A stretch of 64,000 nucleotides of DNA from Allobosea sp. 47.2.35 (GCF_024655635.1 NZ_JANLGI010000001.1:62001-126000); one strand, 5' to 3'; positions 9,700-19,695 are shown, counted from the first letter of the stretch. Notes: generated from the sequence alone by a model not told the origin. Translations and numbers: made by a program.

Positions 9700-10182
9700 A
9701 TGACCAAGGCAATCGAGAAGAGTGTCGGCCGTGCCCTGCTCGTGACCGCGCGGCTGCACCGCTCGCGGATGGGCGAGAGGTTGAACGGCCTGGGCTTGTT
9801 TCCGGGGCAGGAGCAGGCGCTGAAGGCGCTGCAGCCGGCCCCGATGACGATGGGCGAGCTCGCCGCGCTGCTGCGCGTCAAGCCGCCGACCGTGTCGAAG
9901 ACGATCGGGCGGCTTTCGTTGCAAGGCCTCGTGACCCGCGAGGGCGGCAATCGCGACGGCCGCCTTGTGCAGGTCGCGTTGACCGAGGCGGGCCAGAGCA
10001 CGGCGGCCGAGCTCGACGCGGTCTGGAACGAGGTCGAGGAAGAGCTGCTCGACAAGCTCGACGGCAAGGAGCGCAAGCAGTTGCGCAAGCTCCTGCGCAA
10101 GGCGGCCAAGGGTCTCTCCAAGGCGGGCGCCGAGCATGAGGATGCCGACGGCGATCTCGACGAGGCCGATAGCGACGCCTGA
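9700..10182 (+). CDS. MarR-family transcriptional regulator
   Basis: Winged-helix dimeric repressor of 160 residues. The DNA-binding region reads MTMGELAALLRVKPPTVSKT, followed by the wing with RDGR and the family segment VALTEAG. The frame is open well upstream, but MTKAIEKSVGRALL gives the family N-terminus. The C-terminal 20 residues are strongly acidic (Asp/Glu-rich), an unusual tail. It follows the amidohydrolase operon and precedes a DMT exporter, so control of one or both is plausible. The ligand is unknown. Confidence 0.85.
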   Translation: MTKAIEKSVGRALLVTARLHRSRMGERLNGLGLFPGQEQALKALQPAPMTMGELAALLRVKPPTVSKTIGRLSLQGLVTREGGNRDGRLVQVALTEAGQSTAAELDAVWNEVEEELLDKLDGKERKQLRKLLRKAAKGLSKAGAEHEDADGDLDEADSDA

Positions 10183-10276
10183 TTTCTGCATGGAACGCAT
10201 GCTTCAGTGTAGTGGTCAGGCTGTCTAAATCGGTTCAATCTGCTCTCGTCATTCCTCCAGAGCATGGCGAGACTCT

Positions 10277-11200
10277 GTGTCCTCCCCTTCAGTGGCGCCT
10301 TCCGAGACGGGCCGCACCCGCATGGCCGCGATCGGCCTGATGTGCGCGGCCGTCCTGCTGTTCTCGATGCTGGATACCAGCGCGAAATGGCTGGGCCAGT
10401 CGATGAACCCGCTGCAGGTGGTTTTCGCGCGCTATGCCGGCAGCATGATCCTGGTGCTGGCCGTCATCAATCCGTGGACACGCCCCGGCGTGCTGCGGAC
10501 CAAGCGGCCCTGGCTGCAATGGAGCCGCTCGCTGCTGCTGCTCGGCTCGACGGCGCTGAACTTCGTGGCGCTGCGCTATCTCCAGCTCGCCGAGACGATC
10601 TCGATCATGTTCGCGACGCCCCTGCTGGTGGCGCTGGCCTCGGGGCCGCTGCTCGGCGAATGGCCGGGGCCGCGCCGGCTCGCGGCGATCGGCGTCGGCT
10701 TCATCGGCGTGCTGGTGGTGACGCGGCCCGGCATCGGCGGCATGCATCCGGCGGCGTTGCTGATCGTGCTCGGCTGCCTGTGCTACGCCTTCTACTCGCT
10801 CTCGACCCGGATGCTCTCCGGCCATGATTCATCGGAAACGACGATGATCTATTCCGGCGCTGCGGGGACGCTGGCGACCATCCCGCTGCTGCCCTGGATC
10901 TGGGAGACGCCGCAGACGCTGCTGCCCTGGCTCCTGATGATCGCCGTCGGCGCGCTCGGCGGCTTCGGCCACTGGCTGCTGATCCTGGCGCATCGATTGG
11001 CGCCGGCGACGGTGCTGGCGCCCTTCATCTATTCGCAGATCATCTGGATGCTGCTGCTCGGCTGGCTCGTCTTCGACCAGTTGCCGGATCGCTGGACCTT
11101 CGTCGGCGCCGGCATCGTGATCGCGTCCGGGCTCTACCTGCTCTATCGCGAGCGGGTGCAGCACGTGCCGAAGGAAGCGGCTTCGGCACGGCTGGATTGA
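10277..11200 (+). CDS. DMT-superfamily (EamA-type) membrane transporter
   Basis: 307 residues with about ten hydrophobic segments and two EamA repeats, the usual architecture of drug/metabolite exporters. The start at 10277 is GTG; an ATG at 10322 would remove 15 residues and is a reasonable alternative. The gene lies 94 bases after the MarR regulator. The transported compound is unknown; export of metabolites or amino acids is typical of the family. Confidence 0.85.
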   Translation: MSSPSVAPSETGRTRMAAIGLMCAAVLLFSMLDTSAKWLGQSMNPLQVVFARYAGSMILVLAVINPWTRPGVLRTKRPWLQWSRSLLLLGSTALNFVALRYLQLAETISIMFATPLLVALASGPLLGEWPGPRRLAAIGVGFIGVLVVTRPGIGGMHPAALLIVLGCLCYAFYSLSTRMLSGHDSSETTMIYSGAAGTLATIPLLPWIWETPQTLLPWLLMIAVGALGGFGHWLLILAHRLAPATVLAPFIYSQIIWMLLLGWLVFDQLPDRWTFVGAGIVIASGLYLLYRERVQHVPKEAASARLD

Positions 11201-11264
11201 GAGACTACTCGGCAACTCTACTGCGGCGGCCGACTGACGGCGCTTTCTGCGCTTCCGGTGCTCA

Positions 11265-11383
11265 CGTACTGTAGTACGCTCCGCTCCGGTTCTCGAAAAC
11301 ACCGCCATTCGACTCTCCGCAGCGACTTGCCAAGCAGTCTCTGCGGCGCGCTATTCGTTCCCTCCAAGGTGATTGCTTGGCAA
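11265..11383. repeat. REP-like palindromic intergenic element
   Basis: The 210-base gap between the convergent DMT transporter and kup holds no gene. It contains CGTACT-GT-AGTACG (11265-11278) and a 10-bp perfect inverted repeat TTGCCAAGCA (11327-11336) / TGCTTGGCAA (11374-11383). The second pair resembles, from memory, dispersed 'attgc...gcaat'-type palindromic repeats of many proteobacteria. No second copy was seen in the window. Confidence 0.45.
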
Positions 11384-11410
11384 TGCCTCGGAGCGACGAC
11401 TCGATCCGTG

Positions 11411-13369
11411 TCAGACCGTGACCTGCGTGCCGACTTCGACGACGCGGCCGGTCGGGATCTGGAAGAAGTCCGTCGCGTCGGTGGCGCTCTTGGTCAGGCC
11501 GATGAAGAGATTGTCCTGCCACATCGGCATGCCCGATTGCGGCGAGGCCTTGATCGAGCGGCGTGAGAGGAAGAACGAGGTCGACATGATGTCGAACTTG
11601 AAGCCCTGCTTGCGCAGCATGGCCAGCCCCTTCGGCACGTTCGGGCTCTCCATGTAGCCGTAGACCATGTCGACGCGCCAGAAATCGTCGGTGATGCGGG
11701 CGAGGCGCACGCGCTCCTCTTCCAGCACGCGCGGCGTATCGGCCGAGCGCACGGTCAGGATCATGTTGCGCTCGTGCAGCACCTTGTTGTGCTTGAGGTT
11801 GTGCAGCAGCGAGGCCGGCGCGGTCTCGGGGTCGCTGGTCAGGAAGACGGCCATGCCCTTGACGCGGGCGGGCGGGCTCTTCGAGAGCATGGTGACGAGC
11901 TCGAGGAGCGGCACGTCGGTCTTGCGGGTCTTGTCGAAGAGGATCTTGGTGCCGCGCATCCAGGTCCACATCACCAATGTCAGGCCCATGGCGAGCAGGA
12001 TCGGCACATAGCCGCCGTGGAACAGCTTCAGCATGTTGGCGGAGAAGAATGCGACATCGACCAGCAGGAAAGGCAGGATGATCGCGGCGGTGGCCGGCGC
12101 GCTCCAGCCCCAGTGACGGCGGATGACGATGGCCGCGAGCAGGGACGAGACCACCATCGTACCGAAGACCGAGATGCCATAGGCGTGCGACAGGCTGGAC
12201 GAGGTCCGGAACGACCAGACCAGGATCAGCACGATAACGAGCAGCAGCAGGTTGACGCGCGGCACGTAGATCTGGCCGGAAGTCTGCTCGGAGGTGTGCC
12301 GGATCTCCATGCGCGGCAAGAGGCCGAGCTGAATCGCCTGCCGGGTCAGCGAGAAGGCGCCGGTGATCACAGCCTGACTGGCGATGATGGTGGCGACCGT
12401 CGCCATGATCACGAAGGGCAGCAGGAAGCCCTGCGGCGCCAGGCGGTAGAATGGATTGTCGATGGCGCTGGGGTCGGCGAGGATCAGCGCGCCCTGGCCG
12501 AGATAGTTCAGCCACAAGGCCGGGAAGACGACATAGAGCCAGGCGCCCCGGATCGGGCCGCGGCCGAAATGGCCCATATCGCCATAGAGCGCCTCGGCGC
12601 CGGTGACGGCCAGACAGACCGAGCCAAGCACGGCGAGCCCGACGCCGGCATGGTCGCGGAAGAAGAGCAGCGCGTAGTACGGATTGATCGAGCGGAAGAC
12701 GCTGAGGTCGTCGGCGATGTGGTAGATGCCGAGCCCGGCCAGCGTCACGAACCAGATCAGCATGATCGGTCCGAAGAAGGTCGCGACGCGATGCGTGCCG
12801 TGGCTCTGGACAAGGAAGAGGCCAATCAGGATCGCGGAGGCGATCCAGAGGATATAGTCGTTCAGTGCCGGCGTGATCAGCTTGATGCCTTCGATCGCCG
12901 AAAGCACCGAGATCGCCGGGGTGATGACGGTGTCGCCGTAGAACAGGCCGGCGCCGATCATGCCGAGGAAGAGCGCGACATAGCTGCGGGAGCGGCCGAG
13001 GCTGCGCTGCGCCAATGCGACGAGCGTCAGGATGCCGCCTTCGCCATTATTGTCGGCGCGCATCAGCAGCACGACATATTTCAGCGTGACGACGACGACG
13101 AGCGACCAGAGGATCAACGAGAGGACGCCGATGACGACGCTGGGCGGGATCGCAGCCTTCTCGTCGCCGCCGGTCGCGGCCAAGAGGGTTTCGCGCAGCG
13201 CGTAGAGCGGGCTCGTGCCGATATCGCCGTAGACGACACCGAGGGCACCGAGCGCCAGCGCCCCATAGCCCATCTTGCCGTGGCCACCGTTCTGGCCGTG
13301 CCCGGCATCGAGGCCGAAGCGTGAATCCTCCGGCCGAACGGTCGCAGGATTCGGGTTCTCATGCCCCAT
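11411..13369 (-). CDS. kup: Low-affinity potassium transport system protein Kup
   Basis: Inner-membrane K+ uptake protein (K+/H+ symport in the family) of 652 residues. The N-terminal signature [15 protein letters not shown] begins the first membrane segment; about twelve hydrophobic helices follow to near residue 460, then a cytoplasmic C-terminal domain of the usual size. The first ~30 residues form a polar extension with a His/Gly-rich stretch ([10 protein letters not shown]). It lies 78 bases downstream of ispG on the same strand and may be read from the zur-ispG transcript or from its own promoter. Confidence 0.95.
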   Translation of the reverse strand: MGHENPNPATVRPEDSRFGLDAGHGQNGGHGKMGYGALALGALGVVYGDIGTSPLYALRETLLAATGGDEKAAIPPSVVIGVLSLILWSLVVVVTLKYVVLLMRADNNGEGGILTLVALAQRSLGRSRSYVALFLGMIGAGLFYGDTVITPAISVLSAIEGIKLITPALNDYILWIASAILIGLFLVQSHGTHRVATFFGPIMLIWFVTLAGLGIYHIADDLSVFRSINPYYALLFFRDHAGVGLAVLGSVCLAVTGAEALYGDMGHFGRGPIRGAWLYVVFPALWLNYLGQGALILADPSAIDNPFYRLAPQGFLLPFVIMATVATIIASQAVITGAFSLTRQAIQLGLLPRMEIRHTSEQTSGQIYVPRVNLLLLVIVLILVWSFRTSSSLSHAYGISVFGTMVVSSLLAAIVIRRHWGWSAPATAAIILPFLLVDVAFFSANMLKLFHGGYVPILLAMGLTLVMWTWMRGTKILFDKTRKTDVPLLELVTMLSKSPPARVKGMAVFLTSDPETAPASLLHNLKHNKVLHERNMILTVRSADTPRVLEEERVRLARITDDFWRVDMVYGYMESPNVPKGLAMLRKQGFKFDIMSTSFFLSRRSIKASPQSGMPMWQDNLFIGLTKSATDATDFFQIPTGRVVEVGTQVTV

Positions 13370-13447
13370 CAGGGATCTCCGCGCATGCTGCGGTGCAGCG
13401 AAAGGCCGGGGCCTCTAGCACGTTGCGGGCGGCGCGCAAAGGCGGGA

Positions 13448-14722
13448 TCAGCCGGTGGCACCGAGACCGACGCCATAGCGCCGCTCGACATAGCTGGCGA
13501 CCATGGCCTTGAACTCGGCGGCGATGCCGGCGCCGCGGAGCGTCGCGACCTTCTTGCCGTCGACGAAGACAGGCGCGGTCGGCGCCTCGCCGGTGCCGGG
13601 GAGCGAGATGCCGATATCGGCATGCTTGGACTCGCCGGGGCCGTTGACGATGCAGCCCATCACCGCGACGTTGAGGTTCTCGACGCCGGGATACTGGGTC
13701 TTCCATTCGGGCATGGAGGTGGAAATCCAGCTCTGGATATCCTGCGCCAGCTCCTGGAACACGGTCGAGGTGGTGCGGCCGCAGCCGGGGCAGGCGGCCA
13801 CCAGCGGCACGAAGGCGCGGAAGCCCATGGTCTGGAGCAGCTCCTGCGCCGTCCTGACCTCCAGCGTGCGGTCGCCGCCGGGCTCGGGCGTGAGCGAATA
13901 GCGGATGGTGTCGCCGATGCCTTCCTGCAGGAGGATGCCGAGCGCGGCCGAGGAGGCGACGATGCCCTTCGAGCCCATGCCGGCCTCGGTCAGGCCGAGA
14001 TGGATCGCGTAATTCGCCCGGCTCGCCAGCATGCGGTAGACCGTGATCAGGTCCTGCACGCCGGAGACCTTGGCGGAGAGGATGATGTATTCGCGGGCGA
14101 GGCCGAGTTCCTCGGCGCGCTCGGCCGAGAGCAGGGCGGACTGTACCATCGCCTCGCGCATGATGGCGCGGGCATCGAGCGGGCGCACCGCGCGTGCGTT
14201 CTCGTCCATCAGCGCCGTCAGCAGTTCCTGATCGAGCGAGCCCCAGTTGGCGCCGATGCGGACCGGCTTGCTGTGCTTGATCGCGAGCTCGATGATCTGG
14301 CTGAACTGCTTGTCCTTCTTGTCCTTGAAGCCGACATTGCCGGGGTTGATCCGGTACTTGGCCAGCGCCTCGGCACAGGCCGGATGGTCGGTCAGCAGCT
14401 TGTGGCCGATATAGTGGAAGTCGCCGACGAGGGGCACGTCGACGCCGATGCGGTCGAGCCTCTCCCTGATCTTCGGTACCGCCGCCGCGGCCTCGTCGCG
14501 ATCGACGGTGATGCGGACAAGCTCCGAACCCTGCCTGGCGAGCGCGGCGACCTGCGCGACCGTCGCCGCGATATCGGCGGTGTCGGTATTGGTCATCGAC
14601 TGCACGACGATGGGCGCGCCGCCGCCGACGGTGACATGGCCGACCTTGACGGGGACGGTGAGCTGACGGCCCTGCGGGCCGGCGCGTTCCGGCGTCAGAT
14701 AGGAAAAGGCGCGCTCATTCAT
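13448..14722 (-). CDS. ispG: 4-hydroxy-3-methylbut-2-en-1-yl diphosphate synthase (flavodoxin)
   Basis: [4Fe-4S] enzyme of the MEP pathway that converts methylerythritol cyclodiphosphate to HMBPP for isoprenoid synthesis. 424 residues. The cluster cysteines C311, C314 (CPGC) and C357 ([11 protein letters not shown]) are present, as is the N-terminal VQSMTNTDT substrate-binding motif. It begins 12 bases after the zur stop, so the two are probably cotranscribed. Confidence 0.96.
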   Translation of the reverse strand: MNERAFSYLTPERAGPQGRQLTVPVKVGHVTVGGGAPIVVQSMTNTDTADIAATVAQVAALARQGSELVRITVDRDEAAAAVPKIRERLDRIGVDVPLVGDFHYIGHKLLTDHPACAEALAKYRINPGNVGFKDKKDKQFSQIIELAIKHSKPVRIGANWGSLDQELLTALMDENARAVRPLDARAIMREAMVQSALLSAERAEELGLAREYIILSAKVSGVQDLITVYRMLASRANYAIHLGLTEAGMGSKGIVASSAALGILLQEGIGDTIRYSLTPEPGGDRTLEVRTAQELLQTMGFRAFVPLVAACPGCGRTTSTVFQELAQDIQSWISTSMPEWKTQYPGVENLNVAVMGCIVNGPGESKHADIGISLPGTGEAPTAPVFVDGKKVATLRGAGIAAEFKAMVASYVERRYGVGLGATG

Positions 14723-14734
14723 GCGGGCTCTCTA

Positions 14735-15277
14735 TCATGATCCGGCATTCCGGCAATGCTCGCAGCGCCCGACGATCTCGACCATCTGGTGCGAGGGTGA
14801 GAATTGCCGGTTTTCCGCGATCGCCGCCACCGCTTTCTTCATCGCGGGCGAGGAATCCTCGTCGACGCCGCCGCAGGATTCGCAGATCAGGAAGGCGACG
14901 ACCTCGTTCGCGCCATGGCCGTGCAGGCAGGCGATATAGGCGTTCTTCGAGGAGAGGCGGTGAACGAAGCCCTGCTCGACCAGGAAATCGAGCGCGCGAT
15001 AGATCGAGATCGGCGCGAGCCGGCGCCCGCCAGCCGGCGAGATCCGGTCCGCGAGGTCATAGGCCCCGACCGGGCGATGATCGGCATGGAGCGCCTCCAG
15101 CGCCTGCCGCCGGATCGGCGTCAGGCGCAGGCCCCGCTCGCGGCAGATTCGTTCGGCCCGGGCGAGAGCCTCCGCCGCGTGGCGGCGGTGATCCTCGGCG
15201 TGGCGGCAATCGTGCCCGTCATGTGTGTGGTGCACATGGTCGTCATGCATATGCGCGTCTGACTGCATTTTCGTCAT
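14735..15277 (-). CDS. zur: Fur-family transcriptional regulator, zinc uptake regulator Zur-like, with His-rich N-terminus
   Basis: 180-residue Fur-family repressor. The winged helix includes RLTPIRRQALEAL and APISIYRALDFLVEQGFVHRL. Structural zinc cysteines are at C132/C135 (CESC) and C172/C175 (CEHC), and the HGHG region is a probable sensory metal site. Zur fits better than Fur or PerR by resemblance. The first 33 residues carry ten His and one Cys, an unusual metal-binding extension. The longest frame would start at a TTG (15304); the ATG at 15277 is preferred, with 15268 as an alternative. Its target genes (znuABC and others) are not in this window. Confidence 0.85.
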   Translation of the reverse strand: MTKMQSDAHMHDDHVHHTHDGHDCRHAEDHRRHAAEALARAERICRERGLRLTPIRRQALEALHADHRPVGAYDLADRISPAGGRRLAPISIYRALDFLVEQGFVHRLSSKNAYIACLHGHGANEVVAFLICESCGGVDEDSSPAMKKAVAAIAENRQFSPSHQMVEIVGRCEHCRNAGS

Positions 15278-15389
15278 GTTGCGTTGCGAAGGGTCATCGG
15301 GCAACGTGCGGCGATATCCAGCCGTTCCATTGCCCTGTCCGGCCCGAACCTAAGCATTTTCTCCCCGATTGTCAGGAGCCTTGACGCTC

Positions 15390-16175
15390 ATGTTCCTCAA
15401 AGACCGTACCGCCGCGATCACCGGCTCGACCTCCGGCATCGGCCTCGCCTATGCCCGCGCGCTAGCCGCGGAGGGCGCCAACCTCGTCATCAATGGCATC
15501 ATGCCCCCGACCGATGCCGAGAAGCTGCGCACCGATCTGGAGCAGGAATTCGGCATCAAGGTGGTGTTTTCGGGCGCGGACATGACCAAGCCGGCCGAGA
15601 TCGCCGGCTTCATCGCCGAGGGCGAGAAGGTCTTCGGCGCCATCGACATCCTGATCAACAATGCCGGCATCCAGTTCGTCTCGCCGATCGACGAGTTCCC
15701 GATCGAGAAATGGGACCAGATCATCGCGATCAACCTGTCCTCGGCCTTCCACACCATCCGCGCCGCGCTGCCTAAGATGAAGGAGAAGGGTTGGGGCCGG
15801 ATCATCAACACGGCCTCGGCGCATGCCTTCGTCGCCTCGCCCTTCAAGTCGGCCTATGTCGCGGCCAAGCACGGCATCGCCGGCCTGACCAAGACCGTGG
15901 CGCTCGAAGTCGCGACCAAGGGCATCACCGTCAACGCCATCGCGCCCGGCTATGTCTGGACGCCGCTGGTCGAGAAGCAGATCCCGGACACGATGAAGGC
16001 GCGCAACATGACCAAGGAGCAGGTCATGAACGACGTGCTGCTCGCGGCGCAACCGACCAAGGAATTCGTCACAGTCGAGCAGGTCGCGGCGCTTGCCCTG
16101 TTCCTGTGCACGGATTCGGCGAAGTCGATCACCGGGACGACGCTGCCGATGGATGGCGGCTGGACCGCGGCGTGA
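15390..16175 (+). CDS. 3-hydroxybutyrate dehydrogenase (SDR family)
   Basis: NAD-dependent oxidation of (R)-3-hydroxybutyrate to acetoacetate, a step of polyhydroxybutyrate use. 261 residues: TGSTSGIG at 11-18, NNAG at 90-93, catalytic S143, Y156 and K160. The stretch PTKEFVTVEQVAALALFL near residues 216-233 is characteristic of this SDR subgroup. The start at 15390 has a CAGGAG ribosome-binding site; an in-frame TTG upstream is unlikely. The stop overlaps the GTG of the patatin gene (GTGA), so the two are co-translated, which suggests linked lipid or PHB turnover. Confidence 0.92.
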   Translation: MFLKDRTAAITGSTSGIGLAYARALAAEGANLVINGIMPPTDAEKLRTDLEQEFGIKVVFSGADMTKPAEIAGFIAEGEKVFGAIDILINNAGIQFVSPIDEFPIEKWDQIIAINLSSAFHTIRAALPKMKEKGWGRIINTASAHAFVASPFKSAYVAAKHGIAGLTKTVALEVATKGITVNAIAPGYVWTPLVEKQIPDTMKARNMTKEQVMNDVLLAAQPTKEFVTVEQVAALALFLCTDSAKSITGTTLPMDGGWTAA

Positions 16176-17245
16176 GCGGGCGCCCTTCCCGCAAGGCCGA
16201 GCCGGTCAAGGGGCTGGTCGGGCCGAAGGCGGAGAAGACGGTTTCGCTCGCGCTGCAGGGCGGAGGCGCGCATGGCGCCTTCACCTGGGGCGTGCTCGAC
16301 GCCATCCTGGAAGACGGGCGCCTCGGCATCGAGGCGCTGACCGGTACCAGCGCCGGCGCGATGAACGCCGTCGTGCTGGCCGAGGGCTGGATCGATGGCG
16401 GTATCGACGGCGCGCGGGCCAAGCTCGAGGCCTTCTGGCGGGCGATCAGCGTCGACGGCAAATATGGCGGCTCGGAGCGCTCGCTCATCGACACCATGCT
16501 TGGCGCCTGGGGCAACAATAACGGCACGCCGCCGGGCATGCTGTTCTTCGAGATGTTCGCGAAGGTCGCGAGCCCCTATGACGTCAATCCGCTGAACATC
16601 AACCCGCTGCGCGGGGTCGTCGCCGATCTCATCGATTTCGAGAAGGTCAGGGCCTGCGATGCGGTGAAGCTGTTCATCGCGGCGACCAATGTCCGCACCG
16701 GCAAGATCGCGGTGTTCGATGGCAAGGACCTGACGCCGGACCATGTGATGGCTTCGGCCTGCCTGCCAATGGTGTTCCAGGCCGTGGAGATCGATGGCGA
16801 GGCCTATTGGGACGGTGGCTACATGGGCAATCCCGCCCTGTTCCCGCTGTTCTACCAGGCGCATTGCGACGATATCCTGCTCGTTCAGATCAACCCGATC
16901 CAGCGGCGCGAGTTGCCGACCAAGGCGCGCGAGATTCAGGACCGGCTGAACGAGATCACCTTCAACGCCTCGATGCTGCGCGAGCTTCGCGCGATCGATT
17001 TCGTCAACCGGCTGATCGACGACGGAAAGCTGCCGCGCGAGGAATACAAGCGCGTGCTGATGCATCGCATCGATGGCGGTCCGCCGCTGGCGGAGCTGAC
17101 CTCGTCGTCGCGGATGAACGCGGAGTGGTCCTTCCTGCTCAAGCTGCGCGACATGGGCCGAACGGCCGGCCGGCGCTGGCTGAAGCGCAATTACGAGGCG
17201 ATCGGCAAGACCGGCACGCTCGACCTCCGGGAAGCGATCGGCTGA
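16172..17245 (+). CDS. Patatin-like phospholipase family protein
   Basis: Serine acyl hydrolase of 357 residues. The oxyanion-hole glycines are in QGGGAHGAF (about 29-37), the nucleophile is S60 in GTSAGA, and the dyad aspartate is D214 in WDGGYMGNP. The start is the GTG at 16172 that overlaps the 3-hydroxybutyrate dehydrogenase stop by four bases; the longer open frame upstream overlaps that gene and is a shadow. From memory, this pairing with hbdH occurs in several alphaproteobacteria. The patatin may act on phospholipids or on PHB-granule lipid; neither is shown by the sequence. Confidence 0.9.
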   Translation: MSGRPSRKAEPVKGLVGPKAEKTVSLALQGGGAHGAFTWGVLDAILEDGRLGIEALTGTSAGAMNAVVLAEGWIDGGIDGARAKLEAFWRAISVDGKYGGSERSLIDTMLGAWGNNNGTPPGMLFFEMFAKVASPYDVNPLNINPLRGVVADLIDFEKVRACDAVKLFIAATNVRTGKIAVFDGKDLTPDHVMASACLPMVFQAVEIDGEAYWDGGYMGNPALFPLFYQAHCDDILLVQINPIQRRELPTKAREIQDRLNEITFNASMLRELRAIDFVNRLIDDGKLPREEYKRVLMHRIDGGPPLAELTSSSRMNAEWSFLLKLRDMGRTAGRRWLKRNYEAIGKTGTLDLREAIG

Positions 17246-17368
17246 GTTCGGCGCCGCCGGCATCCTTCACGTTCCGGCGTCTCACTTGTTCCGGGAGTGC
17301 TCTTGCGCGGCCCGCGGGCGTGATGTCATTCAGCGGGTCCGAAACGCTTCCAAGAAGACGGGGATTTC

Positions 17369-17785
17369 ATGAGCAAGCTGATCGTCACCGCCGGGCCGTT
17401 CAAGTTCGACGCGAAGTTCGAGCTGGAAGCCGCGCCGAAGACCTGCGCCGCCTTCAAGAAGCAGATGCCGTTCATCAGCAAGATGGTGCATGTGCGCTGG
17501 AGCGGCGAGGGCGTCTGGATGCCGCTCGGTGATCTCGATTTCGGCGTCGGCTACGAGAACAACACCGCTTATCCGGCTCCCGGCCACATCATCCTGTATC
17601 CGGGCGGTGTCAGCGAGACCGAGATCCTGCTCGCCTATGGCGGCGTGCAGTTCGCCAGCAAGGCCGGCGTGCTCTCGGGCAACCACTTCATCACCCTGAC
17701 CTCGGGGCTGGAGAACCTCTACACGCTCGGCCGCAAGACGCTCTACGAAGGCGTGCAGGACGTGCGCTTCGACCTCGTCGACTGA
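17369..17785 (+). CDS. DUF3830 family protein (cyclophilin-like fold)
   Basis: Small cytoplasmic protein of 138 residues with no signal peptide. The sequence ITAGPFKFDAKFE-like start, VRWSGEGVWMPLGD and ILYPGGVSETEILLAYGG match my memory of DUF3830, a family with a predicted cyclophilin-like fold often found near catabolic operons. Function is unknown. It stands alone between the patatin gene and a terminator shared with the convergent antiporter. Confidence 0.75.
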   Translation: MSKLIVTAGPFKFDAKFELEAAPKTCAAFKKQMPFISKMVHVRWSGEGVWMPLGDLDFGVGYENNTAYPAPGHIILYPGGVSETEILLAYGGVQFASKAGVLSGNHFITLTSGLENLYTLGRKTLYEGVQDVRFDLVD

Positions 17786-17809
17786 GCGCAGTCCCGCGTT
17801 TGAATACGG

Positions 17810-17842
17810 AAAGGGCGGGGCGCAGCGCGTCCCGCCCTTTTT
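17810..17842. terminator. Intrinsic terminator after the DUF3830 gene
   Basis: A perfect 10-bp outer stem (AAAGGGCGGG 17810-17819 with 17831-17840) is extended inward by a G-T pair and a CGC/GCG stem, then a run of five T residues (17838-17842). The A-run on the left arm lets it act for the convergent antiporter gene on the minus strand too. Confidence 0.85.
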
Positions 17843-19695
17843 CATGCAGCTGCCGGAGGATCGGCCGGCGGGTCTTCCGCCGGCTTGGCCGCAGGCGGCT
17901 TGGGAGCCGGCAATTCGGCAATCGTGTCAGGCTTGGTTGTGTCTGGCGCCGTCTCGGGCTTGGCGGTGTCACTGAGGTTCTGGCAGAGCGAGAGCATGGC
18001 GCGGGCGATCTCGGCCTCGCCCATGATCGTCAGCGTCGCCCCGCATTTGGTGAGATGCGCGACCTCGGCATCGGAATGCGCGCGGGCGACGATCGGCAGG
18101 GCCGGATTCTCGGCGCGGGCCTGCTCGCAGACCTGCCCGGCCTCGAAGCTGCCGGGAATGGCGACGAAGAGGCGCACGGCCCGGCCGACGGCGGCGGCCG
18201 AGAGGACCTCGGGGTCGGCGGCATTGCCGACCAGCAATTCGGCGCCATCGCGTTTCGCCGTCTCGACCGCGTCGGGATTGTCCTCGATGACCAGGAGCTT
18301 GACGCCCTGCGAGAGCAGGCCGGCGCCGAGCAGGCTGCCGACGCGGCCATAGCCGACGATGACGATATGGTCGGCGAGGCTGGTCGGTGTGATGTCGCGC
18401 TCCGGCGGGGCTTCGGCTTCAGGCTCCGGGGCTTTTGCCTCGGGCTCGCTGGCTTCTGGAGCGGTAGCCGGTTTCGGCTTCGTGGCTGGGGCTTCTGGTG
18501 CCAGACGCTCGGCCAGGGCGAAGACGACCGGGTTCAGCAGGATCGACAGGATCGCGCCGGCGAGGATCAGGTCGCGTCCCTGCGCCGGCAGGATGCCGAG
18601 TGCCGTGCCGAGCCCGGCAAGGATGAAGGAGAACTCGCCGATCTGGGCGAGCGAGGCCGAGATGGTCAGGGCGACGGATTGCGAGCGGCCGAAGGCCCGC
18701 ACGATCATCCAGGCGGCCATGGATTTGCCGATCAGGATGATGGCGAGCGTCGCGAGCAGCGGGCCGGGCGCGCGCAGGATGATGCCGGGGTCGAACAGCA
18801 TGCCGACCGAGACGAAGAACAGCACCGCGAAGGCATCGCGCAGTGGCAGGGTTTCCTCGGCCGCGCGCTGCGAGAGCGGCGATTCCGAGAGGATCATGCC
18901 GGCGAAGAAGGCGCCGAGCGCGAAGGAGACACCGAACAACGTCGCCGCCGAATAGGCGACGCCGAGCGCGACCGCGAGCACCGCCAGCCTGAACAGCTCG
19001 CGCGAGCCGGTATGGGCGACCCAGTGCAGCACCCAGGGGATGACGCGCCGGCCGATCAGCAGCATGAAGGCGAGGAAGCCGATCAGCTTGGCGAAAGTCA
19101 GGCCGAGCACGCCCCAGACGCCGAGATCGAAGCGGGTGGCGAGCGGAGCACTCCCGCCGGAGGGCGTGCCGTTGATGATCTCGGCCAGCACCGGCAGCAG
19201 CACCAGCGCCAGCACCATCGCGATGTCCTCGACGATGAGCCAGCCGACCGCGATGCGCCCGCGCTCGGTCTGGACGAGGCGGCGCTCCTGCAGCGAGCGC
19301 AACAGGACGACGGTCGAGGCGGTCGACAGGGCAAGGCCGAAGACCGCGCCCGAGAACCAGTTCCAGCCCAGCAGCGTGCCGAGGCCGAGGCCGAGCAGCG
19401 TCGCGATGCCGATCTGGACGACGGCGCCCGGCACGGCGATCGCCTTCACCGAGAGCAGGTCTTTCAGGGAGAAATGCAGGCCGACGCCGAACATCAGCAG
19501 GATGACGCCGATCTCGGCCAGCTCGTTGGCGAGGTTCTGGTCGGCGACGAAGCCCGGCGTGAACGGGCCTACGGCAACGCCAGCGATGAGGTAGCCGACG
19601 AGGGGAGAGATGCGAAGCTTTTGGGCGAGAGCCCCGAAGACGAAAGCAAGGCCAAGGCCCGCGACGATGATGGCGATCAGCGGGCCGTGATGCAT
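17842..19695 (-). CDS. Monovalent cation:proton antiporter, CPA2 family, YbaL/KefB type
   Basis: 617-residue inner-membrane antiporter. The N-terminal ~390 residues carry about twelve hydrophobic segments with LVGYLIAGVAVGPFTPGF and the helix ILLMFGVGLHFSLKDLL. A cytoplasmic RCK/TrkA-N domain follows (HIVIVGYGRVGSLLGAGL near residue 445) that binds NAD(H). Between them lies an Ala/Pro/Glu-rich linker (about 405-440), and the last 30 residues are Pro/Ala-rich. YbaL-like proteins are predicted K+/H+ or Na+/H+ antiporters; which ion is moved is not shown. Confidence 0.88.
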   Translation of the reverse strand: MHHGPLIAIIVAGLGLAFVFGALAQKLRISPLVGYLIAGVAVGPFTPGFVADQNLANELAEIGVILLMFGVGLHFSLKDLLSVKAIAVPGAVVQIGIATLLGLGLGTLLGWNWFSGAVFGLALSTASTVVLLRSLQERRLVQTERGRIAVGWLIVEDIAMVLALVLLPVLAEIINGTPSGGSAPLATRFDLGVWGVLGLTFAKLIGFLAFMLLIGRRVIPWVLHWVAHTGSRELFRLAVLAVALGVAYSAATLFGVSFALGAFFAGMILSESPLSQRAAEETLPLRDAFAVLFFVSVGMLFDPGIILRAPGPLLATLAIILIGKSMAAWMIVRAFGRSQSVALTISASLAQIGEFSFILAGLGTALGILPAQGRDLILAGAILSILLNPVVFALAERLAPEAPATKPKPATAPEASEPEAKAPEPEAEAPPERDITPTSLADHIVIVGYGRVGSLLGAGLLSQGVKLLVIEDNPDAVETAKRDGAELLVGNAADPEVLSAAAVGRAVRLFVAIPGSFEAGQVCEQARAENPALPIVARAHSDAEVAHLTKCGATLTIMGEAEIARAMLSLCQNLSDTAKPETAPDTTKPDTIAELPAPKPPAAKPAEDPPADPPAAA

